DNA from: an uncultured Fidelibacterota bacterium
GTDB taxonomy: Bacteria > Fidelibacterota > Marinisomatia > Marinisomatales > TCS55
Direction: 5' to 3'
DNA length: 62,496 nt
Assembly (NCBI GenBank): GCA_902581045.1
Contig: CACHMU010000005.1
Span: 1-62,496 of the forward strand
Shown piece after piece: positions 43,145-51,252 of the stretch (the first letter of the stretch is position 1; every line of letters starts with the position of its first letter). The notes beneath the pieces are model-generated. The model saw nothing but the letters and a program-made list of their open reading frames with translations, ran no database searches and had not been told where the DNA came from. The translations under genes were made by a program, and so were the position numbers.

Positions 43145-44356
43145 TTACTTGAAGATGTCCGCTGTTTTTTTAATGCTATCTCCAAGTTTTTCAATATCAT
43201 TTTTCGTATTATAAATGTAGAAGCTTGCACGCGCTGTAGCGTTGATTCCTAATCTATTCATAATTGGCTGTGTACAGTGATGGCCAGCACGGATACAGAT
43301 ACCATCTGTATCCAAGAATTTTGCGAGATCATGCGGATGAACATTTTTAACATTAAATGGAATAACCGCACCGCGTATTTCTGGATTACCATATAAAACT
43401 ATATTCTCATTTTGAGAAAGAATTTCTAATCCATACTTAAGTAATCCTTGCTCATGCTGATGAATATTTTCAATGCCAATTTTCTCTATATAATCAATTG
43501 CAGCGCCTAAGCCAATTACCTGTGCGATATTTGGAGTTCCTGCCTCAAATTTCCAGGGAACATCATTCCATGTAGATTTCTCCATAGTTACGGTATTGAT
43601 CATTTCACCGCCACCCATGAATGGATCCATTTTTTCCAAGATAGTTTTTCTACCTATTAATACACCTACACCAGTTGGTCCTAGCATTTTATGTCCTGAA
43701 AATGCATAGAAGTCACATCCTAAATTTTCAATATCTACTTTCATATGTGGAACAGCTTGTGCTCCATCAATAACTGTAATGGCACCAACTTTTTTAGCTT
43801 CATCAATAATTTTATTTATTGGATTGATTGTTCCAAAAACATTTGACTGATGTGATACACTAATAATTTTTGTTTTAGATAAAATCTTCTTTTCTAATGA
43901 TTCCAATTCAAGTGTTCCATCATTATTTAACAAGATATAATCAAGTGAAGTGTTTGATCTAGAACTCAATAATTGCCAAGGAACAAGATTACTATGATGT
44001 TCCATTTCTGTTATAAGTATATGATCATCGTTGCTAAGATTTTTTGTGCCCCAGGCATAAGCAATCAAATTAATTGACTCTGTTGTACCGCTTGAGAAAA
44101 TAATATTATGAGAATCAGGGACATTCATGAATTGTCTTACTTTTTCACGGACACTTTCATATTTGTCCGTGGCTTTTTCTCCTATTTCGTAAAGCGCTCG
44201 ATGAATATTAGCTGAATATGAATCATAATATGATGAAACGGAATCAATTACTGATTGTGGCTTTTGACTAGTGGAGGCAGAATCGAGATAAATAAAGTTT
44301 TTTTCTTTTGACTTAAAGATGGGAAAGTCATTTTTAATATCTTTTACATCTAGCAC
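43145..44356 (-). CDS. sufS: SufS cysteine desulfurase
   Basis: PLP enzyme that removes sulfur from cysteine for Fe-S assembly, activated by SufE. The 403 residues include FIYLDSASTSQKPQSVIDS, TEMEHHSNLVPWQLL, the PLP lysine in AFSGHKMLGPTGVG and the catalytic cysteine loop GICIRAGHHCTQPIM, a group II (SufS) signature. The start is GTG at 44356, which shares a base with the stop of the upstream DUF59 gene. It is the last core gene of the SUF operon. Confidence 0.95.
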   Translation of the reverse strand: MLDVKDIKNDFPIFKSKEKNFIYLDSASTSQKPQSVIDSVSSYYDSYSANIHRALYEIGEKATDKYESVREKVRQFMNVPDSHNIIFSSGTTESINLIAYAWGTKNLSNDDHILITEMEHHSNLVPWQLLSSRSNTSLDYILLNNDGTLELESLEKKILSKTKIISVSHQSNVFGTINPINKIIDEAKKVGAITVIDGAQAVPHMKVDIENLGCDFYAFSGHKMLGPTGVGVLIGRKTILEKMDPFMGGGEMINTVTMEKSTWNDVPWKFEAGTPNIAQVIGLGAAIDYIEKIGIENIHQHEQGLLKYGLEILSQNENIVLYGNPEIRGAVIPFNVKNVHPHDLAKFLDTDGICIRAGHHCTQPIMNRLGINATARASFYIYNTKNDIEKLGDSIKKTADIFK

Positions 44357-44910
44357 TATAGCATACCTAATTGGAGTCGAGCCGCTTCATTGATCATTTC
44401 ACGATCCCATGGTGGATCCCAAACAAGTTCTACAGTAACTTTATTTGATCCAGGTACACCTTCAATTTTTTGTTTTACTTCTGTTGCTATCATATCTCCC
44501 ATACCACAGCCTGGGGCAGTAAGCGTCATTTTCACATCTACGTCAGAGCCACCATCCTTATTTTCAGTTATTTTACAGGAATATATAAGACCAAGGTCAA
44601 CCACATTAACAGGGATTTCTGGATCATAGCAAGTTTTCATTGCTTCCCACACTGCTTTTTCATTGATACTTCCATCTGTATTTGTTTCTTCTAGCCAAGG
44701 TTGAACTTCAGGTATTTTCCCTATTGCATCTGCATCGCTACCTTCAATTCGAACTAAATTCCCACGAATCATAATAGTATAACTTCCACCTAGAGCTTGG
44801 GTTATATGTCCTTCTTCACCTTTTTTCAGGGTAATTTTATTTCCAAAAGGAATAAGTGTTGCTTCGCAATCGCGTTCTAAGATTACTTGTTCATCAATAT
44901 CTGAATACAT
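44356..44910 (-). CDS. sufT: SufT-like DUF59 (MIP18) Fe-S maturation protein with N-terminal extension
   Basis: A 184-residue auxiliary Fe-S maturation factor. The C-terminal DUF59 domain (about 85-184) contains CYDPEIPVNVVDLGLIYSC, LTAPGCGMGDMIATEV and ELVWDPPWDREMINEAARLQLGML. The N-terminal 80 residues carry a beta-rich segment (KITLKKGEEGHITQALGGSY) typical of the long SufT form. It lies between sufE and sufS. A second, shorter DUF59 protein is encoded at 49189-49563. Confidence 0.87.
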   Translation of the reverse strand: MYSDIDEQVILERDCEATLIPFGNKITLKKGEEGHITQALGGSYTIMIRGNLVRIEGSDADAIGKIPEVQPWLEETNTDGSINEKAVWEAMKTCYDPEIPVNVVDLGLIYSCKITENKDGGSDVDVKMTLTAPGCGMGDMIATEVKQKIEGVPGSNKVTVELVWDPPWDREMINEAARLQLGML

Positions 44911-44913
44911 ATT

Positions 44914-45324
44914 TTAATCCAATAACTCACTTTGAATTTTACTTATAGCATTACTGAAGCCATTTGTTCTTTGACTGCTTATAGAACGCCCTAAACCAAC
45001 AGAGTCAAGAAATTGGCTACCATCTATTTCTAATATTTCCTCTTTTGTGTGATTATTAAATGACCTCTCTATTAAAGATAAAAGACCTCTTACAATCATT
45101 GCATCCGAATCTGTTCTAAAAAAATATTTTTCACCATTTATTTTGCGAGTAACCCAAGCTTGAGAAGTACATCCATGGATACGATTGATCTCATTTTTTT
45201 CTTGATCATCTAAACCCTCTAGATCTTTTGCGAGATCAACCAAAAATACGTATTTATCTCTAGGGTCACTAAATACGGAAAATTCATCTTTTATAACATT
45301 AAGTGTTTCAACTATACTAGGCAT
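44914..45324 (-). CDS. sufE: SufE sulfur acceptor protein
   Basis: Accepts persulfide sulfur from SufS and relays it to SufBCD. The 136-residue protein carries the acceptor cysteine C52 in IHGCTSQAWV and the family tail AMIVRGLLSLIERSFNNHTKEEI. The ATG at 45324 overlaps the sufD stop by 8 bases; a TTG one codon earlier is in frame but less likely. Within the operon order sufA-B-C-D-E-T-S it sits where expected. Confidence 0.93.
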   Translation of the reverse strand: MPSIVETLNVIKDEFSVFSDPRDKYVFLVDLAKDLEGLDDQEKNEINRIHGCTSQAWVTRKINGEKYFFRTDSDAMIVRGLLSLIERSFNNHTKEEILEIDGSQFLDSVGLGRSISSQRTNGFSNAISKIQSELLD

Positions 45325-46603
45325 CAATTAGAACTTCCTCGATCCAATTTGTAACTTTAGTATTAATATAATTTTTTACATCTTCGTTATTTATTTGTTC
45401 AACAATATCTTTTGCAAAGCCGTTGATAATTAACTCAATAGATTTTGATTTGCTTATTCCCCTTGATTGCAGATAGAATAGTGCTTCAGAGTCAATTTGA
45501 CCAGTGGTGGATCCATGTGAACATTTTACATCTTCAGAATATATCTCAAGTTGAGGGTTAGTATTCATAATCGCATCGGAACTCAATAGAAGGTTTTTAT
45601 TTGCTTGATCAGCATCAGTATGCTGTGTGTTTTCTTTAACGACCACTTTCCCATTGAATACACCTGATGATCTATCAGATAAGATATATTTAAATAACTG
45701 CTCGCTTTGGCAAGCATTATGAAAATGATCAATAATTATATGTTGATCATGATGTTGGTCATTTTTAATTGTTGAGAGGCCATTAATAGTTGCATAACCA
45801 CCCTTATTATTAAAAGCTAAATTTATATTATGGCGAAATAATTTACTTCCAGATGATGTAGATACTGAATTTAGTTGGCTATCAGAATTAAGAATATAAT
45901 TTGTTGAGGCGATATGATTTGCTAGCGCGTCATCCTCTTCAATTCGAAAATGGCATAGTTTTGCATTATCCTCTAAAATAACATTTGAAACAGGATTAAT
46001 AAAATAAGCTAGTTCTGTTGAACCTTTATAGTGTTCAATAATTGTTGCTTCTGAATTTTTTCCAAGTTGGAAAATAAATCTTGGGTGATTCATAAGTGGG
46101 TTTAAAATATCTATTGTACTATATATCACTTGTATTGGCTTATCAATAACCGTATTTGAATCAAGTGCAATACAAATGCCTGAATTCATCATTGATGTAT
46201 TCAAAGCACTGAATGGATTTAAGTTATTATTATCTATATATAGCTCTTTGTTTGATTGAAAATGATCAATACCGGTTGATATAGATATTGATTCCGGTAT
46301 TTCAGACAAATCTTTTTGATAATGACCATTAACTATATATATAAGATAAGAATTAGGAATTCGTCCCGATATATTTTCAGGTATTTGAGGTAAATCTTTT
46401 GATTGTGATAATCTAAAATTTATTTTTTTTAGCGATGAAAAATCTGTGAATTGCCACTCTTCCCACTGTTTTGTAGGAAGGCCAAGACTCTTGAATTGAT
46501 CAAACGCCTTTGATCGTAACTTACGTAGCTCAGGATCTTCGTTAGGCCAATAAGCTAATAGATTATCAAATTGTTTTTGAAATTGTTTTATTTCTCTAGC
46601 CAA
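45317..46603 (-). CDS. sufD: SufD scaffold subunit
   Basis: Beta-helical scaffold protein that forms SufBC2D with SufB and SufC. The 428 residues have the SufD N-terminus (LRKLRSKAFDQFKSLGLPTK, then QWEEWQFTDFSSL) and the C-terminal VKCSHGSTTGQIDSEALFYL, with the conserved His region, followed by RGISKSKSIELIINGFAKDI. The start is TTG at 46603, inside the end of sufC (16-base overlap); no in-frame ATG is near and the N-terminus is needed for the family match. Confidence 0.93.
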   Translation of the reverse strand: MAREIKQFQKQFDNLLAYWPNEDPELRKLRSKAFDQFKSLGLPTKQWEEWQFTDFSSLKKINFRLSQSKDLPQIPENISGRIPNSYLIYIVNGHYQKDLSEIPESISISTGIDHFQSNKELYIDNNNLNPFSALNTSMMNSGICIALDSNTVIDKPIQVIYSTIDILNPLMNHPRFIFQLGKNSEATIIEHYKGSTELAYFINPVSNVILEDNAKLCHFRIEEDDALANHIASTNYILNSDSQLNSVSTSSGSKLFRHNINLAFNNKGGYATINGLSTIKNDQHHDQHIIIDHFHNACQSEQLFKYILSDRSSGVFNGKVVVKENTQHTDADQANKNLLLSSDAIMNTNPQLEIYSEDVKCSHGSTTGQIDSEALFYLQSRGISKSKSIELIINGFAKDIVEQINNEDVKNYINTKVTNWIEEVLIDA

Positions 46604-47328
46604 GAATAACCTTTTTCTTCTAACTGATTAGCAAGTGAAATATCACCAGATTTAACAATTTTTCCGTCAATTAATACATGAATATAATCGGGATGCATAT
46701 ACTCAAGTAGGCGTTGGTAGTGAGTAATCGCCAAAAATGATCTGGTCTCAGTTCTAAAGTTATTAACACCTTCCGCAATAGTTTTTAATGCATCAATATC
46801 TAGTCCAGAATCAGTTTCATCAAGTATAGATAATTCAGGTTCTAGTGTAAGCATTTGTAAGATTTCATTTCTTTTTTTCTCTCCGCCTGAAAATCCATCA
46901 TTCACTGCTCTGCTTAAATATGATTCATCTAAATTTACCAATTTTACTTTTTCACGAATTAATCTCATAAAGTCAGAAGCATTGATTTCACTTTTACCCT
47001 GATGTTTTAGTTTCGCATTAAGAGCTGCTCTTAAAAAGTAAGCATTGTTTACACCGGGAATTGATACAGGATATTGAAATGACATGAAAATTCCCGCCAA
47101 AGCACGATCCTCAATAGACATTTCGAGTAGATTATTTCCATTATATGTTATTGAGCCTTTAGTTACTAAAAAATTATCACGACCAGTGATTATGTTAGCA
47201 AGGGTACTTTTCCCAGAACCATTTCGTCCCATTATTGCATGTAATTCACCAGGCTTTATGGAAAGATTAATTCCTTTCAAAATTTCCTTTCCATCAACGC
47301 TAGCATGTATATTTTTAATTATTAACAT
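46588..47328 (-). CDS. sufC: SufC ATPase
   Basis: ABC-type ATPase that drives the SufBCD scaffold. The 246 residues show Walker A GRNGSGKST (34-42), the unusual SufC signature FSGGEKKRNEILQML, Walker B with LSILDETDSGLDIDALKTIAEG, and the H-loop ITHYQRLLEYMHPDYIHVL. It is normal in length and position between sufB and sufD. Confidence 0.96.
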   Translation of the reverse strand: MLIIKNIHASVDGKEILKGINLSIKPGELHAIMGRNGSGKSTLANIITGRDNFLVTKGSITYNGNNLLEMSIEDRALAGIFMSFQYPVSIPGVNNAYFLRAALNAKLKHQGKSEINASDFMRLIREKVKLVNLDESYLSRAVNDGFSGGEKKRNEILQMLTLEPELSILDETDSGLDIDALKTIAEGVNNFRTETRSFLAITHYQRLLEYMHPDYIHVLIDGKIVKSGDISLANQLEEKGYSWLEK

Positions 47329-47370
47329 TCGAAGTGTGTAATTATGATTAATAAAATTAAACGAATAATT

Positions 47371-48819
47371 TTATCCCACTGCGCCCTCCAGACTTACTTC
47401 CATTAACTTTTGAGCTTCAACAGCAAATTCCATTGGAAGTTCATTGAAGACATCTTTGCAGAATCCGTTAACGATTAGTGATACTGCATCTTCTGTAGAG
47501 ATTCCGCGTTGATTACAATAGAATAATTGATCTTCGCCTATTTTTGATGTTGATGCTTCATGCTCCATTTGAGCTGATGGATTTCTAACATCAATATAAG
47601 GAAATGTATGGGCACCACAATTTTCACCAATTAAAATAGAGTCACACTGAGAGAAATTTCTAGCATTATCAGCATTCTTCATTATTTTTACGCCACCTCG
47701 GTATGTATTTTGTCCTTTACCAGCCGAGATTCCCTTAGATATAATTGTACTTTTTGTATTTTTTCCAAGGTGTATCATTTTTGTTCCAGTATCAGCTTGT
47801 TGAAAATTATTTGATAGGGCTACTGAGTAAAATTCTCCAATGGAATTATTTCCTTTTAATATACAACTTGGATATTTCCATGTAAGAGCAGATCCCGTTT
47901 CTACTTGGGTCCAAGAAATTTTTGAGTTATCACCTAAACAGGTTCCGCGTTTAGTAACAAAATTATAGATACCTCCTTTGCCAGTTTTTGGGTTACCCGG
48001 GTACCAATTTTGTACTGTAGAATATTTTATTTCCGCATTTTTATGTGCCACCAGTTCAACAACTGCAGCATGAAGCTGATTCTCGTCTCTCATCGGGGCA
48101 GTGCATCCTTCCAAATAGCTTACATGACTACCTTCTTCAGCAACAATTAGGGTTCTTTCAAATTGTCCTGTTTTTGCAGCATTAATTCTAAAATAAGTTG
48201 ATAGCTCCATTGGGCATCTAACATTTTTTGGGATATAAACAAAACTACCATCGCTGAACACGGCTGAATTAAGTGCAGCAAAATAATTATCAGTAGTAGG
48301 GACAACACTTCCTAAGTATTTTTTTATAATATCTGGATGCTTTTGTACGGCTTCAGAAAAAGAACAAAAAATAACACCATGTTTTTCGAGTTCTTCTTTA
48401 AAAGTCGTGGTAACTGATACGCTATCAAATACTGCATCAACAGCGACATTAGAAAGTAATTTTTGTTCTTCTAATGGTATTCCTAATTTATTGTAAGTCT
48501 CTAATAATTCTGGATCTACCTCATCTAAACTCTTGAGTTTTTCTTTTTGCTTTGGTGCGGCATAATATGATATAGCCTGGAAATCAATATCATCATAATT
48601 TAATTTAGACCAATCAGGCTCATCCATTTTTAGCCATTGCTTATAAGCTTTTAATCTCCAATCCAATAGCCATTCGGGTTCCTGTTTTTTTGATGATATA
48701 ATTTTTATTACATCTTCATTTAAACCAGGTGGAATTTTTTCTTGATCTATATCTGTAGTAAAGCCATACTCATATTCTTGGCTTATTGCCGAATCAATAA
48801 TACTCTGATTGTTTTTCAT
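47371..48819 (-). CDS. sufB: SufB scaffold subunit
   Basis: Fe-S cluster scaffold core subunit. With the ATG at 48819 it has 482 residues. Motifs include [77 protein letters not shown] and the terminal [20 protein letters not shown]. The frame is open 17 codons upstream into sufA, but those residues are not SufB-like and the ATG at 48819 gives the usual start. Confidence 0.96.
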   Translation of the reverse strand: MKNNQSIIDSAISQEYEYGFTTDIDQEKIPPGLNEDVIKIISSKKQEPEWLLDWRLKAYKQWLKMDEPDWSKLNYDDIDFQAISYYAAPKQKEKLKSLDEVDPELLETYNKLGIPLEEQKLLSNVAVDAVFDSVSVTTTFKEELEKHGVIFCSFSEAVQKHPDIIKKYLGSVVPTTDNYFAALNSAVFSDGSFVYIPKNVRCPMELSTYFRINAAKTGQFERTLIVAEEGSHVSYLEGCTAPMRDENQLHAAVVELVAHKNAEIKYSTVQNWYPGNPKTGKGGIYNFVTKRGTCLGDNSKISWTQVETGSALTWKYPSCILKGNNSIGEFYSVALSNNFQQADTGTKMIHLGKNTKSTIISKGISAGKGQNTYRGGVKIMKNADNARNFSQCDSILIGENCGAHTFPYIDVRNPSAQMEHEASTSKIGEDQLFYCNQRGISTEDAVSLIVNGFCKDVFNELPMEFAVEAQKLMEVSLEGAVG

Positions 48820-48826
48820 ATTTGCT

Positions 48827-49189
48827 CTATACTGAAAAAGAAGTCCCGCAACCGCAAGTGCGTTCGGCATTTGGATTCACAATTTTGAATCCTCCATTAA
48901 GGATATCATTTGAGAAATCAATCTCAATTCCTTTAAGATATAAATAACTTTTTAAATCGCAAAATATTTTCATTCCTTGACTATTAAAAACTTTGTCGAA
49001 TTCTTTTTGTTCTTTTTCAAATGACATATCGTAATTCATTCCTGAACAACCACCAGTAGTGACTGTCATTCTAAGGCCAAAACCTTTTTTACCTTCGGCT
49101 GCCATAACAGCAGCTAAACGTTCAGCCGCCTTTTTAGACATTGTAATTCCAGCATCAAATATTTCTTTAGTATTAGTTTGTTTTTCCAT
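48827..49189 (-). CDS. sufA: A-type Fe-S carrier (SufA/IscA/HesB family)
   Basis: A 120-residue Fe-S carrier with the three conserved cysteines: C48 in [14 protein letters not shown] and C112/C114 in [10 protein letters not shown]. The ATG at 49189 shares one base with the stop of the preceding DUF59 gene (TAATG arrangement), showing translational coupling. An in-frame GTG three codons upstream is less likely. It sits second in the SUF operon after the DUF59 gene. Confidence 0.93.
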   Translation of the reverse strand: MEKQTNTKEIFDAGITMSKKAAERLAAVMAAEGKKGFGLRMTVTTGGCSGMNYDMSFEKEQKEFDKVFNSQGMKIFCDLKSYLYLKGIEIDFSNDILNGGFKIVNPNAERTCGCGTSFSV

Positions 49190-49563
49190 TATTCCCACTC
49201 TGTATTAATTGTAGGTTCTTTTCTCTCTTGAGGGCTAGATAAATTTATTCCAAGTTTTTCTTTGGCTTCATCTGTGATCATTTCTGGATTCCATGGCGGA
49301 TCAAAAGTTACTTCAACAAAAGCTTGATTTATTTCATCAAGATTTTCAAGTTTATTCTTTATATCATTTGCCATTTGTTCACCCATGGTACAGCCAGGTG
49401 TGGTCAATGACATAACAATATTGACATCTGATTTGGTTTCATCATAAGACTCTTGGGTTTGAATACTATAGATTAGTCCTAGGTTCCATAAATCCACTGG
49501 AAGTTCGGGATCATAGCATTGTTTGAGTATTTCAATGATTTGATTTTCTTGAACTTGTGACAT
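49189..49563 (-). CDS. DUF59 (MIP18-like) Fe-S maturation protein, short form
   Basis: A 124-residue DUF59 protein: CYDPELPVDLWNLGLIYSI, MSLTTPGCTMGEQMANDI and VTFDPPWNPEMITDEAKEKL. It is the single-domain form, with PGC carrying the conserved cysteine. It lies directly downstream of the Rrf2 regulator (0-base gap) and is coupled to sufA. Together with the longer SufT it makes two DUF59 paralogues within one operon. Confidence 0.88.
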   Translation of the reverse strand: MSQVQENQIIEILKQCYDPELPVDLWNLGLIYSIQTQESYDETKSDVNIVMSLTTPGCTMGEQMANDIKNKLENLDEINQAFVEVTFDPPWNPEMITDEAKEKLGINLSSPQERKEPTINTEWE

Positions 49564-49962
49564 TTATTGTGTTATCTCTTGTAGTGTCATTTGAGAAAAC
49601 ATATCCCTCATATTATTATTTATTCTTTGTATGGGGACCCTGATATTGCAATTTGAAATCTGTACACATTCTGAATCAAAATAACAGTCCATCATTCCTA
49701 GTGGCCCTTCAAGTTTTTCAAAAAAATCTTTCAAGGAGATCTTTTTAAGATTAGCTGCTATTTTATAACCACCCGTTGGGCCATGAACTGCCTTAACAAT
49801 TCCCTCTCTTGACATCTGCTGCAATGTTTTTGCTAGTAGTTGTTTTGGAATTCCATATTGTGCGGCAATTTCTTTAGCGCTAGTTAGACCAATATCATTT
49901 TTGGATTGCATATGTCGTAATGCGATCAATGCATATTCTACTTTGCGTGTAATATTTAGCAT
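49564..49962 (-). CDS. Rrf2-family Fe-S-sensing regulator (IscR/SufR-like)
   Basis: A 132-residue winged-helix transcription regulator. The HTH region includes KVEYALIALRHMQSK and AQYGIPKQLLAKTLQQMSREG, followed by VHGPTGGYKIA. Three cysteines at 93, 99 and 105 (C-x5-C-x5-C) reproduce the cluster-ligand spacing of E. coli IscR (92, 98, 104), so it probably carries a [2Fe-2S] cluster. It is first in the SUF operon and is expected to control it. An inverted repeat at 50013-50043 is a candidate operator. Confidence 0.9.
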   Translation of the reverse strand: MLNITRKVEYALIALRHMQSKNDIGLTSAKEIAAQYGIPKQLLAKTLQQMSREGIVKAVHGPTGGYKIAANLKKISLKDFFEKLEGPLGMMDCYFDSECVQISNCNIRVPIQRINNNMRDMFSQMTLQEITQ

Positions 49963-50012
49963 AAACTTATACCTAATAAAAAATTACAATTAATTTTATA
50001 TAGGCCACAACG

Positions 50013-50043
50013 ATTATATACGACAAAAATTATCGTATATAAT
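50013..50043 (-). promoter_or_regulatory. Candidate operator of the SUF operon
   Basis: ATTATATACGA (50013-50023) and TCGTATATAAT (50033-50043) form an 11-bp perfect inverted repeat with a 9-base spacer. It is centred about 65 bases upstream of the Rrf2 gene ATG, and the repeat contains a TATAAT-like -10. It lacks a U-run and its arms are AT-rich, so a protein-binding dyad is more likely than a terminator for selD, whose stop lies next to it. Confidence 0.5.
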
Positions 50044-51093
50044 TTAATCTACTATAATATATTTATCTCTATATGATGAAAGGATTCCAATTTGTTTTGA
50101 TTCGAATCCAGTAGCTTCTGTGCATTGTTTTGCATATTCTGTTGCGTTTGATTGTGGCAAAGCAACGAGTAATCCGCCTGAAGTTTGTGCATCTGATAGC
50201 AAGAGTTTTTCAGTATTATTTAGCTGCTTTGAAAAATCAACAAAATCAGAAATATATTCAAGATTTCGTTTTGTTCCTCCGGAAATATTTCCATTACTTG
50301 CCAATGTTGAAATACCATTTAGAAATGGAATACTATCAAATTTTATTTTGGCTGATACTTTACTTGCTTTACACAGTTCATAAAGGTGGCCAAGTAGCCC
50401 AAAGCCTGTTATGTCTGTGGATGCATTAACAGAAAATTCATGCATTAATTCTCCAGCAAAAGAATTGAGTGTTTTCATACAGTTGATCGCCTCATTAATC
50501 ATTTTTTCTGAAGCCTCTCCATTTTTTATGGCTGTTGAAATAATTCCAGATCCTAATGGTTTTGTAAGTACTAAGGCATCTCCCTCTTTTGCTTCAGAGT
50601 TTTTGATCAATTTTGATTTTTGAACTTCACCACTTACAACTAAACCATATTTAGGTTCTTTATCATCAATACTATGTCCACCAACTATAGGTATACCAGC
50701 TTCTTCAGCTTTATCTGAACCACCTTTAAGAATAGCTGATAAAATATCTTTTGATAATTCATCAATGGGGAAACCAACAATATTTAATGCAAAAAGAGGT
50801 TTCGCGCCCATTGCATATATATCTGACAATGCATTGGCCGCAGCTATTTGCCCAAATTGATATGGATCATCTACTATAGGCGTAAAAAAATCTACACTTT
50901 GAACTATAAATTTGTCACCATCCAATGCAATTACTGCAGCATCATCAGATTCATCGAATCCTACAATAACATTATCTTTAAATTTTGAATTAATATTACT
51001 CAGAACCTGAGAAAGGTCTTTAGGACCAATTTTACAAGCTCAACCAGCTCCATGAGAATAGTGAGTTAGTTTAATTTTATCTAATTTTGACAT
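50044..51093 (-). CDS. selD: Selenophosphate synthetase, a selenoprotein with in-frame TGA
   Basis: Makes selenophosphate from selenide and ATP, the selenium donor for selenocysteine and selenouridine. The gene starts at the ATG at 51093 and reads KLTHYSHGAG, then TGA at 51040-51042, then ACKIGP. Residue 18 is therefore selenocysteine at the catalytic position that is Cys17 in E. coli SelD, followed by Lys21 (Lys20 in E. coli). Reading through gives 349 residues, the normal length, with GFDESDDAAVIALDGDKFIVQSVDFFTP and the C-terminal AIRS domain intact. Starting after the TGA would remove the whole active site. A candidate bacterial SECIS hairpin follows the TGA. The gene is divergent from korA. 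Confidence 0.93.
50999..51027 (-). promoter_or_regulatory. Candidate bacterial SECIS element in selD
   Basis: Downstream of the TGA, on the coding strand, GGTC-CTAAA-GACC (51027 to 51015) and then CTCAG-GTT-CTGAG (51011 to 50999) form two small hairpins. The second has a 5-bp stem with GTT in the loop, about 30 bases after the TGA. That is within the range expected for bacterial SECIS apical loops, which usually contain G and U. Both hairpins lie within coding sequence. Confidence 0.5.
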
Positions 51094-51134
51094 AGCATAA
51101 ATTTAAATCCTTAAAATGATGTTATTAAGCGATT

Positions 51135-51185
51135 CTGCAATGAATAAAAAAACCCTCACAATCACTTTGGTTTCAGTTCATTCAG
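51135..51185 (+). other. Irregular hairpin in the selD/korA intergenic region
   Basis: Three nested pairings, CTG/CAG (51135-51137 with 51183-51185), AATGAA/TTCATT (51139-51144 with 51177-51182) and AAACC/GGTTT (51150-51154 with 51169-51173), make a 14-bp interrupted stem. It lies about 70 bases upstream of the korA ATG and 40 bases upstream of the selD ATG. It could be a leader structure for either gene or a protein-binding dyad. Confidence 0.3.
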
Positions 51186-51252
51186 ATAGCTAAATTCCAA
51201 ATCTGAAATTGTAAAAAAATAAATTTTAATCATTTATAATTAAGGAATATTA

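Noticed and set aside
50044-50925. selD as a truncated 293-residue gene starting at 50925
   Set aside because: It would lack the whole active-site region. Reading TGA at 51040-51042 as selenocysteine restores the full conserved N-terminus in the same frame.
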